Shown here in pieces: positions 19,194 through 27,925 of a DNA stretch of 64,000 nucleotides. Numbering within the stretch: the stretch's first letter is position 1; each line of letters opens with the position of its first letter. This DNA is from CAILZL01 sp963748005 (GTDB lineage: Bacteria > Pseudomonadota > Gammaproteobacteria > Steroidobacterales > Steroidobacteraceae), in the NCBI GenBank assembly GCA_963748005.1, contig CAVVHH010000002.1:1798001-1862000 (forward strand), written 5' to 3'. The notes under the pieces are model-generated. The model was not told the origin of the DNA and ran no database searches. It saw only the letters and a list, made by a program, of their open reading frames with translations. The translations under genes were made by a program, and so were the position numbers.

Positions 19194-19655
19194 CTACAGC
19201 GCCTTGTGCATCAGGCTGTAACCGGCGCGACTGGCGAAACCCATCAGGGAATAGAAGTGTTGTGCGCGCACATTGCGCGCCGCGACTTCCATCTCGATAT
19301 GCACGCAGCCCTGCTGACGCATTTCGTTCTCGGCGGTGTGCACCAGCAGCTGACCCACGCCCTGACCACGTGCATCGGCTACCACGTACAACTCGTCGAT
19401 CGTTGCAGTCAATCCACCGTATTCGAAACTGAAAATCGTGCTGCACAGCAGGTAACCCTGGACATGCTGATCGCTATATGCGATCCAGCCACACCCCAGC
19501 TGCGGGCGGCCCAGGAAATCCTGCAGCAGGCGGTCGGCGTGTTCGGCTGAGAAGCCGCGAATCTGCTCGAATTCCCAGTACTGGCGCATCAGCTCCACCA
19601 GCACGGGGATGGTGTCCGCGCCGGCCGGCAAAATGTAAGTTTGCGAACGCTGCAT
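19194..19655 (-). CDS. GNAT-family N-acetyltransferase
   Basis: A 153-aa single-domain GNAT protein. The acetyl-CoA-binding motif A is clear: IDELYVVADARGQGVGQLLV. Motif B follows as EVAARNVRAQHFYSLMGFASR. The N-terminal half (IPVLVELMRQYWEFE) is the usual substrate-side part. Length is normal for the family. The substrate cannot be told from sequence. It is a single minus-strand gene between convergent and divergent neighbours, with a purine-rich AAGAAGAG upstream of ATG 19655. Confidence 0.9.
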   Translation of the reverse strand: MQRSQTYILPAGADTIPVLVELMRQYWEFEQIRGFSAEHADRLLQDFLGRPQLGCGWIAYSDQHVQGYLLCSTIFSFEYGGLTATIDELYVVADARGQGVGQLLVHTAENEMRQQGCVHIEMEVAARNVRAQHFYSLMGFASRAGYSLMHKAL

Positions 19656-19735
19656 GTTGAACTCTTCTTATTGAAGCAAGTCAGGACCGGCTGGTGACGG
19701 CCGATCGCTCTATTGAGTTTTCCCCCGATCCCCCG

Positions 19736-19776
19736 GGGGTCTGTTAACAGTGATCGAATCACTATTAACAGACCCC
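19736..19776. repeat. Hairpin repeat (type D) in a divergent promoter region
   Basis: The 19-bp arms GGGGTCTGTTAACAGTGAT (19736-19754) and ATCACTATTAACAGACCCC (19758-19776) differ at a single position and flank a CGA loop. It sits between the divergent acetyltransferase and M16-peptidase genes, 36 bp before the ATG at 19812. It could be a repeat element or an operator; the near-perfect symmetry fits either. Confidence 0.75.
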
Positions 19777-19811
19777 AATCTTCTCACTCCGGCTTTTCCT
19801 TGGGTACAGGT

Positions 19812-21170
19812 ATGCGGCGAAAATGGGCGATATTGACGGTTCTGCTGGGCTTCCTGCCGGGCCAGCAGCTGCTGCAAGCTGCCGAGCTGGCCGGCCGCGA
19901 CCAGATCAGGCAGACCACCCTGAGCAACGGCATGCAGATCCTGATCTGGCCGGATCACGATATTCCCAATGTGGCGCTGTACAACTTCGTGAAGGTGGGC
20001 TCACGCAACGAAGTGGTGGGCAAGACCGGTCTGGCGCACTTCTTTGAACACATGATGTTCAATGGCACCACCCGGCGCGCGCCGGGTGAGTTCGACCGCA
20101 TCATGGAAGCGGCGGGTGGGTCGAATAACGCCTACACCAGCGAGGATGTCACGGTATACGAGGACTGGTTTGCGCCCGGCGCTCTGGCAACCGTATTCGA
20201 ACTGGAAGCCGATCGTCTGCAGCATCTTGCCTTCGTGCCCGAGGTGGTGGAGAGCGAACGTGGCGTGGTGTATTCCGAACGGCGTCTGCGTGTGGACGAT
20301 GACAACCAGAGCAAGCTGGCCGAGCAGGTACAGGCCACGGCATTCCTGGCGCATCCTTACGGCATTCCCGTGATCGGCTGGCCTTCTGATATCCAGGGCT
20401 GGCAGCTGGCGGATCTGCAACAGTTCTTCACCACGCACTATGCGCCGAACAATTGCACGCTGGTGCTGGTGGGCGATGTGAAACCCGATGAAGTGCTGGC
20501 GCTGGCGCACAAATATCTTGAGCCCATTCCGGCGCAACCGGCTGCTGAAGCGCTGCGTACCCGTGAACCCGAACAGGAAGGCGAACGTCGCGTGACTCTG
20601 CAGGCACCGGCACAGACACCGCTGCTGCAGTTCGCCTACCACAGCCCACAGGTCAGCGATGCCGACATGCCAGCGCTGGAGTTGCTGCTGCGCATTCTGG
20701 TGGACGGCGAATCATCGCGTCTGTATCAGGCACTGGTGGAGCGCGACCAGCTGGCGATTTCGGTGACGGGTGATGTGATGCGCAGTTTTGATCCCGGCCT
20801 GTTGTGGTTCTATCTGGCGTTGCCGGCGCAGGCCGATGTGGCTGCGGCTGAGCACGCGTTCGATGCCGAACTGCAACGCGTGCTCGAACAGGGTGTCACC
20901 GACCAGGAACTCAACAAAGCGCGCAATATTGTACTCAGCGAATTCTGGCAACAACTGGCCACCATCAATGGCAAGACTGCGGCACTGGGTCACTATGCCG
21001 TGTTTCATGGCGATTACCGCAAGTTGTTCACCATGCCCGAAGTTTATGCGCGCGTTACTGCGGCGGATCTGCAGAAGCTTGCCCAGCGCCTGCTGGTGAA
21101 ACGCAATCGAACTGTGGGTGTGTTGTTACCAGATGAAGCGGACAAACCAGATGCGCAGGGAGGTCAGTGA
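19812..21170 (+). CDS. Exported M16-family zinc peptidase (catalytic subunit)
   Basis: A 452-aa processing-peptidase-like protein (M16B). An N-terminal signal or anchor segment (MRRKWAILTVLLGFLPGQQLL) precedes the inverted zinc motif HFFEH at residues 76-80; the downstream zinc-ligand Glu is in ESERGVVYSERR. It should act in the periplasm on short or unfolded peptides. ATG 19812 is chosen because it starts the signal peptide; the upstream open frame crosses a hairpin repeat. It overlaps the next M16 gene by one base (TGATG), so the two probably form a heterodimer. Confidence 0.95.
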   Translation: MRRKWAILTVLLGFLPGQQLLQAAELAGRDQIRQTTLSNGMQILIWPDHDIPNVALYNFVKVGSRNEVVGKTGLAHFFEHMMFNGTTRRAPGEFDRIMEAAGGSNNAYTSEDVTVYEDWFAPGALATVFELEADRLQHLAFVPEVVESERGVVYSERRLRVDDDNQSKLAEQVQATAFLAHPYGIPVIGWPSDIQGWQLADLQQFFTTHYAPNNCTLVLVGDVKPDEVLALAHKYLEPIPAQPAAEALRTREPEQEGERRVTLQAPAQTPLLQFAYHSPQVSDADMPALELLLRILVDGESSRLYQALVERDQLAISVTGDVMRSFDPGLLWFYLALPAQADVAAAEHAFDAELQRVLEQGVTDQELNKARNIVLSEFWQQLATINGKTAALGHYAVFHGDYRKLFTMPEVYARVTAADLQKLAQRLLVKRNRTVGVLLPDEADKPDAQGGQ

Positions 21171-22579
21171 TGCTTCCTGGTAAATGGTTGGGCACATGGT
21201 TGCTGATGTGTCTGTGCTGGTCGTCCGGTGTATGGGCGGCGCAAAGCGATGTGCGTATACCGGCTTATCAACGAGTGGTGCTTGGCAATGGCGCCACGGT
21301 GTTGTTGATGGAACGTCATGATGTGCCGCTGGTTGCCTTTCAGGCCGTAGTGCGTGGCGGCGCACTTGCGGATGCTGCCGACAAGGCTGGCGCGACCAAC
21401 CTGCTGGCGCAGTTGCTGCTCAAGGGTGCCGGGCAGCGCGATGCCTTGCAGTTCGCCGAGGCGGTAGCCAGTGTCGGTGGCAGTTTCGACGCAGATGCCA
21501 GCACTGAAAGCCTGACACTCAGTGGTCAGTTCATGGCGCGTGATCAGGGCCCGATGATTGAATTGCTGGCCGATGTACTGCAGCGCCCGCATCTGCAGCA
21601 GTCTCAGTTCGACAGCCTCAGGCAACGACAGATCGAATTCCTGCGCGCCGCCAAGGACGCCAATGTCGGTGCACTCACACCGGTCTATGCGGCGGCTGCG
21701 TTGTTTGGTTCACATCCTTACGGGCGCCCGGTCTCCGGCAGTGAGCAAAGCCTTGCGCAGTTGCAGTACAACGATGTGCAGCAGCTGTTTCAACAACAGC
21801 TCGGTGCCGACCGTCTGATCCTTGCCGTTGCCGGCGACTTCAAAGGTCGGGACATGCTGGCGCAGTTGCAGCGTGCTTTCGGCAAGTGGCACAAGGCGAA
21901 GGCAGCATTGCCGAGCGTGCCACCGGTGAGCGCTGGAAAGCAGAGAGTGATTCTGATTGATGCACCCAACTCGGTGCAGACCTATTTCTGGATCGGCAGT
22001 ATCGGTATAGCTCGAAACGATGCGCGGCGCGTGCCTCTGCAGCTGATAAACACGCTATTTGGTGGTCGCTTCACCTCCATGCTCAACACCGAACTGCGTA
22101 TCAAGTCTGGACTGACATATGGTGCACGTGCGCAGCAACGACAACTGCTACGGGGCGGTTCATGGAACATGTATTCCTTCACGCAAACCGCCACCACCGC
22201 GCAGGCCATCGATCTGGCGCTGCAGACTTATCGGCGTTTGCATACGCAGGGTCTGAGCGAGGCGGATCTCGTCTCCGGAAAGAATTACCTTCTGGGCCAG
22301 TATCCCACCGACTATGAAACCGCGGCGCAATGGGCGGCGACGCTGGCAGATCTGGAGTTCTACGGCTTGTCACGCGATGAGGTCGATTCATTTGCCGATC
22401 GCCTGCGCGCGGTCACGGGCCAGCAGGTCAGTTCGGTAATCAGCACGGCGCTGCCAGCCGAGAACGGCTTGCTGCTGGTGTTGATCGGCAATGCCGCCGC
22501 CATTCGCGAACAAGTGGCCAAGTATGGTCCGGCAATCGAGTTGCCGCTGTCCGCGCCCAGCTTTGTCGTGCCGCCGTGA
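21170..22579 (+). CDS. Exported M16-family peptidase-like protein lacking the zinc motif
   Basis: A 469-aa M16 homologue with a signal peptide (WLGTWLLMCLCWSSGVWAA). The position of HxxEH is replaced by KAGATNLLAQLL, so the protein cannot bind zinc in the usual way. This is the standard pattern for the non-catalytic partner of bacterial M16B pairs. The C-terminal half has the family R/Y-type segment (KSGLTYGARAQQ). It is directly coupled to the catalytic subunit by a one-base overlap. An alternative GTG at 21167 would add one residue. Confidence 0.93.
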   Translation: MLPGKWLGTWLLMCLCWSSGVWAAQSDVRIPAYQRVVLGNGATVLLMERHDVPLVAFQAVVRGGALADAADKAGATNLLAQLLLKGAGQRDALQFAEAVASVGGSFDADASTESLTLSGQFMARDQGPMIELLADVLQRPHLQQSQFDSLRQRQIEFLRAAKDANVGALTPVYAAAALFGSHPYGRPVSGSEQSLAQLQYNDVQQLFQQQLGADRLILAVAGDFKGRDMLAQLQRAFGKWHKAKAALPSVPPVSAGKQRVILIDAPNSVQTYFWIGSIGIARNDARRVPLQLINTLFGGRFTSMLNTELRIKSGLTYGARAQQRQLLRGGSWNMYSFTQTATTAQAIDLALQTYRRLHTQGLSEADLVSGKNYLLGQYPTDYETAAQWAATLADLEFYGLSRDEVDSFADRLRAVTGQQVSSVISTALPAENGLLLVLIGNAAAIREQVAKYGPAIELPLSAPSFVVPP

Positions 22580-22683
22580 TGATCATGGAGTGCAGACTGT
22601 TTGAAGGATTGTCAGGACGCTTGCATCCGGCGAGCAATTGGTTCAGGTTTCGCGTTCACGTGTTCAGTCAATTCGGGGGAAGT

Positions 22684-23466
22684 ATGCGTACCAACAAGAC
22701 TCTGCTGTGTGCGGCTCTGCTAAGCATCGGTGCGATCACGCAACCAATCGCGGCGACCGCGATTCCCGATTACATCAACGCGGCGGTGGCGGATGCTTCG
22801 CGCCCCGAACGCGACGTGCAGCGCGACGTGAATCGCAGGCCAGCTGAGGTACTGACCTTTGCCGGCGTCAAGCCGGGCGACAAGGTAGGCGAACTCATAC
22901 CCGGTGGCGGTTACTTCACCAAGCTGTTCTGCAAGATCGTCGGCGACAAAGGCCACGTTTACACCATGGATGTCGTCAAAGTGCCGCTCCCGGGAAGTCC
23001 GCCACCCGATCTCGCTGGCGGTATGGCTGCGGCTCCAGCCCCGGCGCCGACGGGCACTCCCTGCGCCAACGTTACGGCGGACGCCAAACCGGCGGGCGAG
23101 ATGGCGCTGCCCGGCGGACTGGATCTGGTGTGGACTTCGGAGAACTACCATGATCTCTACAACAAGCGGCTCGGTGCGCCGGACATGGTGAAATTCAACA
23201 AGGCAGTGTTCGCTGCGCTCAAGCCGGGCGGCGTCTACATGGTTGAAGATCATGCCGCGCAAACCGGCTCCGGTGCGCGTGACACCGACACACTGCATCG
23301 CATCGACGCCGAGCAGGTGAAGAAGGATGCAACCGCAGCGGGTTTTGTCTTCGAAGCGGCCAGCGATGTGCTGAAGAATCCTGCCGACAGTCACGAGGCC
23401 AGGGTGTTCGACCTCAAAGGCCAGAGCGACAAGTTCCTGCTCAAGTTCCGCAAACCTGCACGCTGA
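22684..23466 (+). CDS. Exported class I methyltransferase-like protein
   Basis: A 260-aa protein with a Sec signal peptide (LLCAALLSIGAITQPIAATA) followed by a class I SAM-methyltransferase-like fold: motif I variant VGELIPGGGYFTKLF, a post-I acidic strand YTMDVVKV, and LKPGGVYMVEDHAA at strand 5. A Pro/Ala-rich insertion lies between about 115 and 135. Similar exported proteins are common in Proteobacteria and uncharacterised. A methyltransferase in the periplasm would lack an obvious SAM supply. ATG 22684 has GGGGGAA upstream; earlier in-frame codons give no signal peptide. Confidence 0.85.
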   Translation: MRTNKTLLCAALLSIGAITQPIAATAIPDYINAAVADASRPERDVQRDVNRRPAEVLTFAGVKPGDKVGELIPGGGYFTKLFCKIVGDKGHVYTMDVVKVPLPGSPPPDLAGGMAAAPAPAPTGTPCANVTADAKPAGEMALPGGLDLVWTSENYHDLYNKRLGAPDMVKFNKAVFAALKPGGVYMVEDHAAQTGSGARDTDTLHRIDAEQVKKDATAAGFVFEAASDVLKNPADSHEARVFDLKGQSDKFLLKFRKPAR

Positions 23467-23489
23467 TACAAGACACATCAGTTAGTAAA

Positions 23490-23512
23490 ACAGGCCCCGG
23501 AGCGGGGCCTGT
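23490..23512. terminator. Convergent hairpin terminator
   Basis: A 10-bp perfect stem ACAGGCCCCG/CGGGGCCTGT with a GAG loop, 23 bp after the methyltransferase-like gene. It is flanked by GTTAGTAAA on the left and TTCATTTCT on the right, so it is weakly T-rich in both directions. The gene beyond is convergent, making bidirectional termination likely. Confidence 0.7.
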
Positions 23513-23564
23513 TCATTTCTGCATCCGTAACAAGCGATGACGTGCAGTTGCGCGTCAATCGGGT

Positions 23565-25469
23565 TCAGCCGCCGTGAAAAGTCCTGCGGCCATACAGCAT
23601 GGTGATGTTGATGCGCCGGTTCAGATAGCCTTCCTTGAATTCGATTTTGTCAGTTTCATGAAACAGGTCCGAATCGAAGATCACCGCGCGATTGGCGCGG
23701 TAGGGCACGGTAACGGGCTTTGAATTGGCGCTGGCCAGAAAGGCGCGCACCGCGTCGTCATCGCCGTTGTACCTGGTGATCTCCCAGTCCAGTGGTGCGC
23801 TGGCATCCCAGATGATCAGACCGCCGTTGTCGGGATTGAGATTGGCCTCATCAGGCGTAATCCAGAAATTGACGTTCACTGCAGCCTGATCGGCATGAAT
23901 GCGGATGCCGCCGAGTGTGCTGTCGTACTTGAAGCCCCACAGCATCCTCAGTCCATGTGTGCCGAAGATGGTTGGAAACGTGTCGCGCAACTCTTCGGCA
24001 ATCTGCGCCAGCAACGGACAGGCAAATCCATGTTCCGGCATTGCACCCAGATAGCCGTTCTTGTAGGACTTGCGCCAGATGGTCGAGCCCCAGCAGAAAC
24101 GGCGCAGGCCCTGCAGCGCCGCTTCGGTGAGCAGGTTATCGATAACGACTATCTGCGGACGACTGTTCTGCCACTGCACGGCAATGTCCGCCGCATTGGC
24201 TGGATTCACTGCCGCCGTCGCCAGCCGCTCGCCACCTGTGATCTGATAACGACCGTCGTTGGCCATACCCTGCGCAGCGAAATAGGCCAGTTGCTCGGCA
24301 TCGTGGCGCTGCTTGTGCGGCGGATCTTCCGGCGCACTCGTGAAGCTGGCGCCATGTGTGGCGCGGGCATGCTGCTGGTAGAGCGCAATGCCCCCGGCGA
24401 TGTCCCCGGTCTCGCACAACAGCGCGGCGCGTATGGATAGTGCAGGCAGATACTCCGGATCGATTGCCCGTGCCCGGTCCAGTGCCTGGGCCGCCGCATC
24501 GAAACGTTGCATTATCATCAGCACGTTGGCACGTTTGGTCCACGCCTCCACATCCTCGGGAACGAGGGCAATGGCCCTGTCGAAGCTGTCGATTGCCTCA
24601 TCAAGACGATTCACGCCGGATAGCGCCGCGCCTCGACCGCGCCAGCACTTCGCATTGTTCGGGCTCACGGCCAACGCACGGTCGTAGCTGGCCACCGCTT
24701 CCGCATAACGATTCATATTCTGCAGCACAGCGGCGCGATTGCTCCATGCCCGGGCGTCCTGCGGTTGAAGCTCCAGCACCCTGTTATAGCTGGTTAGCGC
24801 TTCCGCAAGCCGGTTCAATTTCTGCAGCGCAACGCCATGATTGTTCCAGGCTTCAGCCCAGTCAGGTTTCCGGGCCAGTACCGCTTCGAATACGGCGATG
24901 GCTTCCGTATCACGCTTGAGCGCCATCAACACGACACCGCGATTGTATTGGGCGAGCAGAAAGCCGGGTTGCAGGACCAGGGCCTGATCAAAACTGCGCA
25001 ACGATTCTTCATGACGCTCCAGAGTGCGCAGCGACGCACCCCGACCATTCCAGGCTACGGCACTGGGGGCCAGCGCCAGCGCCCTGTCGAAGGCGGCAAC
25101 TGCTTCGTCGTGACGCTGCAGGTCCGCCAGCGTCACACCCCGGTTATACCAGCCCTCAGCATGCGCTGGATGATGTGCAACCAAGGTGGAGAAATTCGTC
25201 AATGCGGCTTCACGCTGGCCGGCGCCAAGCAGCAATGCGCCACGCAACATCAGTGCGTCAGCCGCATCCGGCTTGAGTCTCAGCGCGGTATCGACGGCAT
25301 TGAGTGCCTCAGTGTGACGCTGCTGCTGGCAGCGCAACACGGCGAACATGTAGTGCGCCTGAAAATTCAATGGCAGCGCCGCCAGCACCTGCAGGTACAG
25401 CGGCTCGGCCTGCGTCAGCTTGCCGCTCTGGTGCAGTGCTACGGCCTGATTGAACACGTTCTGCAACAT
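23565..25469 (-). CDS. TPR-repeat protein fused to a 2-oxoglutarate/Fe(II) oxygenase domain
   Basis: A 634-aa protein. Residues about 1-390 are some ten tandem TPR motifs (repeated AWNNHGVALQKLNRLAEAL-type helices, 34-residue period). The C-terminal about 200 residues look like a prolyl-4-hydroxylase-type 2OG-Fe(II) oxygenase: HxD iron ligands in IRIHADQAAVNVNFWITPDEA, a PDNGGLIIWD turn, and the distal His in VIFDSDLFHETD followed by the 2OG-anchoring Arg in GYLNRRINITMLYG. It may hydroxylate a protein recruited by the TPR array. No signal peptide. ATG 25469 is preferred; a GTG at 25499 would add ten residues. Confidence 0.85.
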   Translation of the reverse strand: MLQNVFNQAVALHQSGKLTQAEPLYLQVLAALPLNFQAHYMFAVLRCQQQRHTEALNAVDTALRLKPDAADALMLRGALLLGAGQREAALTNFSTLVAHHPAHAEGWYNRGVTLADLQRHDEAVAAFDRALALAPSAVAWNGRGASLRTLERHEESLRSFDQALVLQPGFLLAQYNRGVVLMALKRDTEAIAVFEAVLARKPDWAEAWNNHGVALQKLNRLAEALTSYNRVLELQPQDARAWSNRAAVLQNMNRYAEAVASYDRALAVSPNNAKCWRGRGAALSGVNRLDEAIDSFDRAIALVPEDVEAWTKRANVLMIMQRFDAAAQALDRARAIDPEYLPALSIRAALLCETGDIAGGIALYQQHARATHGASFTSAPEDPPHKQRHDAEQLAYFAAQGMANDGRYQITGGERLATAAVNPANAADIAVQWQNSRPQIVVIDNLLTEAALQGLRRFCWGSTIWRKSYKNGYLGAMPEHGFACPLLAQIAEELRDTFPTIFGTHGLRMLWGFKYDSTLGGIRIHADQAAVNVNFWITPDEANLNPDNGGLIIWDASAPLDWEITRYNGDDDAVRAFLASANSKPVTVPYRANRAVIFDSDLFHETDKIEFKEGYLNRRINITMLYGRRTFHGG

Positions 25470-25831
25470 CAAACCCGCCCTGGATTCAAACCGCTGCACA
25501 GACTAATCCGTTCGGCAGCAAAGTAAACCGCCGGCGCAGTTGCCGGCCGGTGTCTGGACTTGCCGAGATTGCGGCACGCCAGATTCCTGCGTACAGTCGG
25601 GCGCAATCCCGGTAACGGTTGCATCATGTCATTCGCAGAGCAGCTAGAGGCCACCCGGCCACCCGAATTTATTGCTGACCGCACATGGAGTTTCCCCGGC
25701 GTCGCTCTGGTCGCGAGCATCTGCCGCACCGTTGCTGATGACGTGCTGCGCCGTTTCCGGCAGCCGCCGGTTGATTGCTTACTACTACCCGTTCGAGTCT
25801 TGATTGTGCCCGACAACTGTCTGGAGGAGTC
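25470..25831. other. Gene-free interval between divergent TPR-oxygenase and GST genes
   Basis: This 362-bp divergent region must hold the promoters of both neighbours. Open frames in it do not resemble proteins and run on into the GST gene in the wrong frame. I see no palindrome or repeat that stands out. Confidence 0.5.
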
Positions 25832-26434
25832 ATGCTGCGTGTTTACGGTGATGTTCATTCCGGCAACAGCTACAAGATAAAGCTGCTGCTCAATCAGCTG
25901 GACATGAAACACGAATGGATTCATGTCGATATCGTCAAGCAGGAAACACGCACGCCGGAGTTTCTGGCCAAGAATCCCAATGGCAAGGTGCCGGTGGTGG
26001 AGCTTACCAACGGTGTGTTTCTTGCCGAATCCAACGCCATCATTCACTACCTGGCCGATGGCACTCCGTTACTGCCACACGGCAAGTTCCAGCATGCGCA
26101 GGTGCTGCAGTGGATGTTCTTCGAACAGTACAGCCACGAACCCAACATCGCGACCTCGCGCTTCATCATCAAATCCCTGGGCCGTCCGGCTGACAAGGAA
26201 GAACTGCTGAAATCGAAGGTGGCACCGGGCTACAAGGCGCTGGACGTGATGGAAAAACACCTGAGCAGCCATCATTACTTTGTCGCCGAGCGTTACACCA
26301 TCGCCGACATTGCACTGTATGCCTATACCCACGTGGCCGACGAAGGCGGCTTTGACCTCAGCAACTATCCGAAAATACGTATCTGGCTGCAGCGCGTGCA
26401 TGATCAGGCGGGATATGTGGGGATGGGAGACTAA
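25832..26434 (+). CDS. Glutathione S-transferase family protein
   Basis: A 200-aa GST. The N-terminal thioredoxin-fold domain carries the GSH-site serine region GDVHSGNSYKIKLLLNQL, the cis-proline KVPVVEL and the ESNAIIHYLA gamma-glutamyl contact. The C-terminal helical domain has the N-capping motif FVAERYTIADIALYAYTH. It is cytoplasmic and probably detoxifying; the substrate is unknown. A GGAGGAG ribosome-binding site precedes ATG 25832. A type A double hairpin lies 55 bp after the stop. Confidence 0.94.
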   Translation: MLRVYGDVHSGNSYKIKLLLNQLDMKHEWIHVDIVKQETRTPEFLAKNPNGKVPVVELTNGVFLAESNAIIHYLADGTPLLPHGKFQHAQVLQWMFFEQYSHEPNIATSRFIIKSLGRPADKEELLKSKVAPGYKALDVMEKHLSSHHYFVAERYTIADIALYAYTHVADEGGFDLSNYPKIRIWLQRVHDQAGYVGMGD

Positions 26435-26488
26435 GTCGGAGCTTCGACTCTGCAGCGGGAGTTGTTGCCGGCAAACACCGTTATCTTG

Positions 26489-26554
26489 TGTAGGGGCGGT
26501 TCGCGAACCGCCCTCTGACAAGGTAGGCAGAACCGTTCTCGAACGGCCCCTACG
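26489..26554. repeat. REP-like double hairpin, type A (after GST gene)
   Basis: Palindrome GGGCGGTTCGCGAACCGCCC at 26494-26513, identical to the first hairpin after gltB. A second stem, CCGTTC/GAACGG, lies at 26533-26546. Borders are GTAGGGGC and GGCCCCTACG. It occupies the gap between convergent GST and moeB genes. Confidence 0.85.
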
Positions 26555-26573
26555 CTCGGCTGCAAACAGATAT

Positions 26574-27698
26574 TCACGCCACCACTACCTGTGGATCGAC
26601 ACTCTGTTGCCACGCCAGCATGCCGCCTTGCAGGTTGAATGACTGCGTAAACCCCTGCGCACTGGCCCATGCACACGCTTGGGCACTACGTCCGCCACCG
26701 CGACATACAAAGATGATTGCAGCAGAGCGGTCAAGCTCGGTTCGTCGAGCCTGCAACTCAGCTAGCGGAATCGGCAACGCACCCTCGATATGTCCTGCTG
26801 CGTATTCGTAAGGTTCGCGCACGTCCACCAGTTGCCAGCGATTTATTGCGTTCATCAAGTTGCTTAGCTCCAGCGCCGAGATACTGCGCATTGCCGGCGG
26901 TTCAACGGCACAGACGACGGCCACATCCTGGGGTGTTGTGATACTGGGCTGAGTGCCACACACGGCGCAGTCATGACGTGCCTTGAACTGAAACTCGCCA
27001 AAGCGCATCTCCAGTGCATCGTAGGTCAGCAGGCGGCCCACCAGCGGTTCGCCGATACCCGTGATCAGTTTGATGGCTTCAGTGGCCTGCAGCGTGCCCA
27101 TCACGCCGGGCAGCACACCCAGCACACCGGCTTCCGCGCAGTTGGGTACCGCGCCGTCAGCAGGCGGTTCGGCAAACAGGCAGCGATAACACGGCCCTTG
27201 TTTCGGCACATAGGTAAAGGCCTGGCCTTCAAAGCGATGGATCGCTGCGGACACCAGCGGCTTGCCGAGTAGCACGCAGGCATCGTTCAATAGGTAACGT
27301 GTCGAGAAACGATCTGTGCCATCAAGCACAACATCATAGGGACGGACGATATCGAGCACATTTTCAGCGCGCAGTTCTTCTGCATGGATTTGCACGTCCA
27401 CATGCGGATTCAGTGCCTGTAACCGGGCACGTGCAGCTTCGGCTTTGCCATGACCGACACTGTCCGTATCGAACAGCACCTGACGCTGCAGATTGGAAAT
27501 ATCGACGCGATCGAAATCGACGATACCGATCTGACCGACGCCGGCAGCAGCCAGATACAGCAGGGCGGGCGAGCCCAGCCCACCGGCGCCGACGACCAGC
27601 ACGCGTGCAGCTTTCAGCTTTTCCTGGCCGGCAATGCCGAAGTTGGCCAGGGAGAGGTGGCGGCTGTAGCGGGCGAGTTCTGAGGGGGTGAGTGGCAT
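26574..27698 (-). CDS. moeB: MoeB/ThiF-type adenylyltransferase with C-terminal rhodanese domain
   Basis: A 374-aa E1-like enzyme. The N-terminal ThiF domain has the ATP loop VVGAGGLGSPALLYLAAAGVG, the SNLQRQ arginine finger, VLDGTDRFSTRYLLND, paired zinc-type cysteines (CYRC and CAVCG), and a candidate catalytic Cys in VPNCAEAGVLG. Residues about 275-370 form a rhodanese domain with VDVREPYEYAAGHIEGA and an active-site Cys in FVCRGGGRSAQA. It should adenylate the GG tail of a MoaD/ThiS-like protein and supply sulfur. A MoaD-like gene lies about 1.1 kb away, on the same strand. ATG 27698 is chosen as the family start (MPLTPSELARYSRHL). Confidence 0.93.
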   Translation of the reverse strand: MPLTPSELARYSRHLSLANFGIAGQEKLKAARVLVVGAGGLGSPALLYLAAAGVGQIGIVDFDRVDISNLQRQVLFDTDSVGHGKAEAARARLQALNPHVDVQIHAEELRAENVLDIVRPYDVVLDGTDRFSTRYLLNDACVLLGKPLVSAAIHRFEGQAFTYVPKQGPCYRCLFAEPPADGAVPNCAEAGVLGVLPGVMGTLQATEAIKLITGIGEPLVGRLLTYDALEMRFGEFQFKARHDCAVCGTQPSITTPQDVAVVCAVEPPAMRSISALELSNLMNAINRWQLVDVREPYEYAAGHIEGALPIPLAELQARRTELDRSAAIIFVCRGGGRSAQACAWASAQGFTQSFNLQGGMLAWQQSVDPQVVVA

Positions 27699-27925
27699 GG
27701 GCAGGACTGTAGAGCAATTGCCTGCAAGCACAAGAGGGTGGGTGGCGCGTAAGCGCGGAAACTTGTTGCCGCCTTCCCGGCCTTGCTACGCCGCGTATTA
27801 AACCTGTTGTTGTATTCAGCTGTCGGGCGATAAGATCAAAAGCAACAGGAACTTGTACGGGATTACGTACCGGTTTTATGCGGCGATCATGGTTTTATCC
27901 AGCACACTTAAACAAGTTAGATAGC

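Noticed and set aside
25560..25880. 106-codon frame upstream of and overlapping the GST gene
   Set aside because: Runs out of frame into the GST coding region; no homology pattern.
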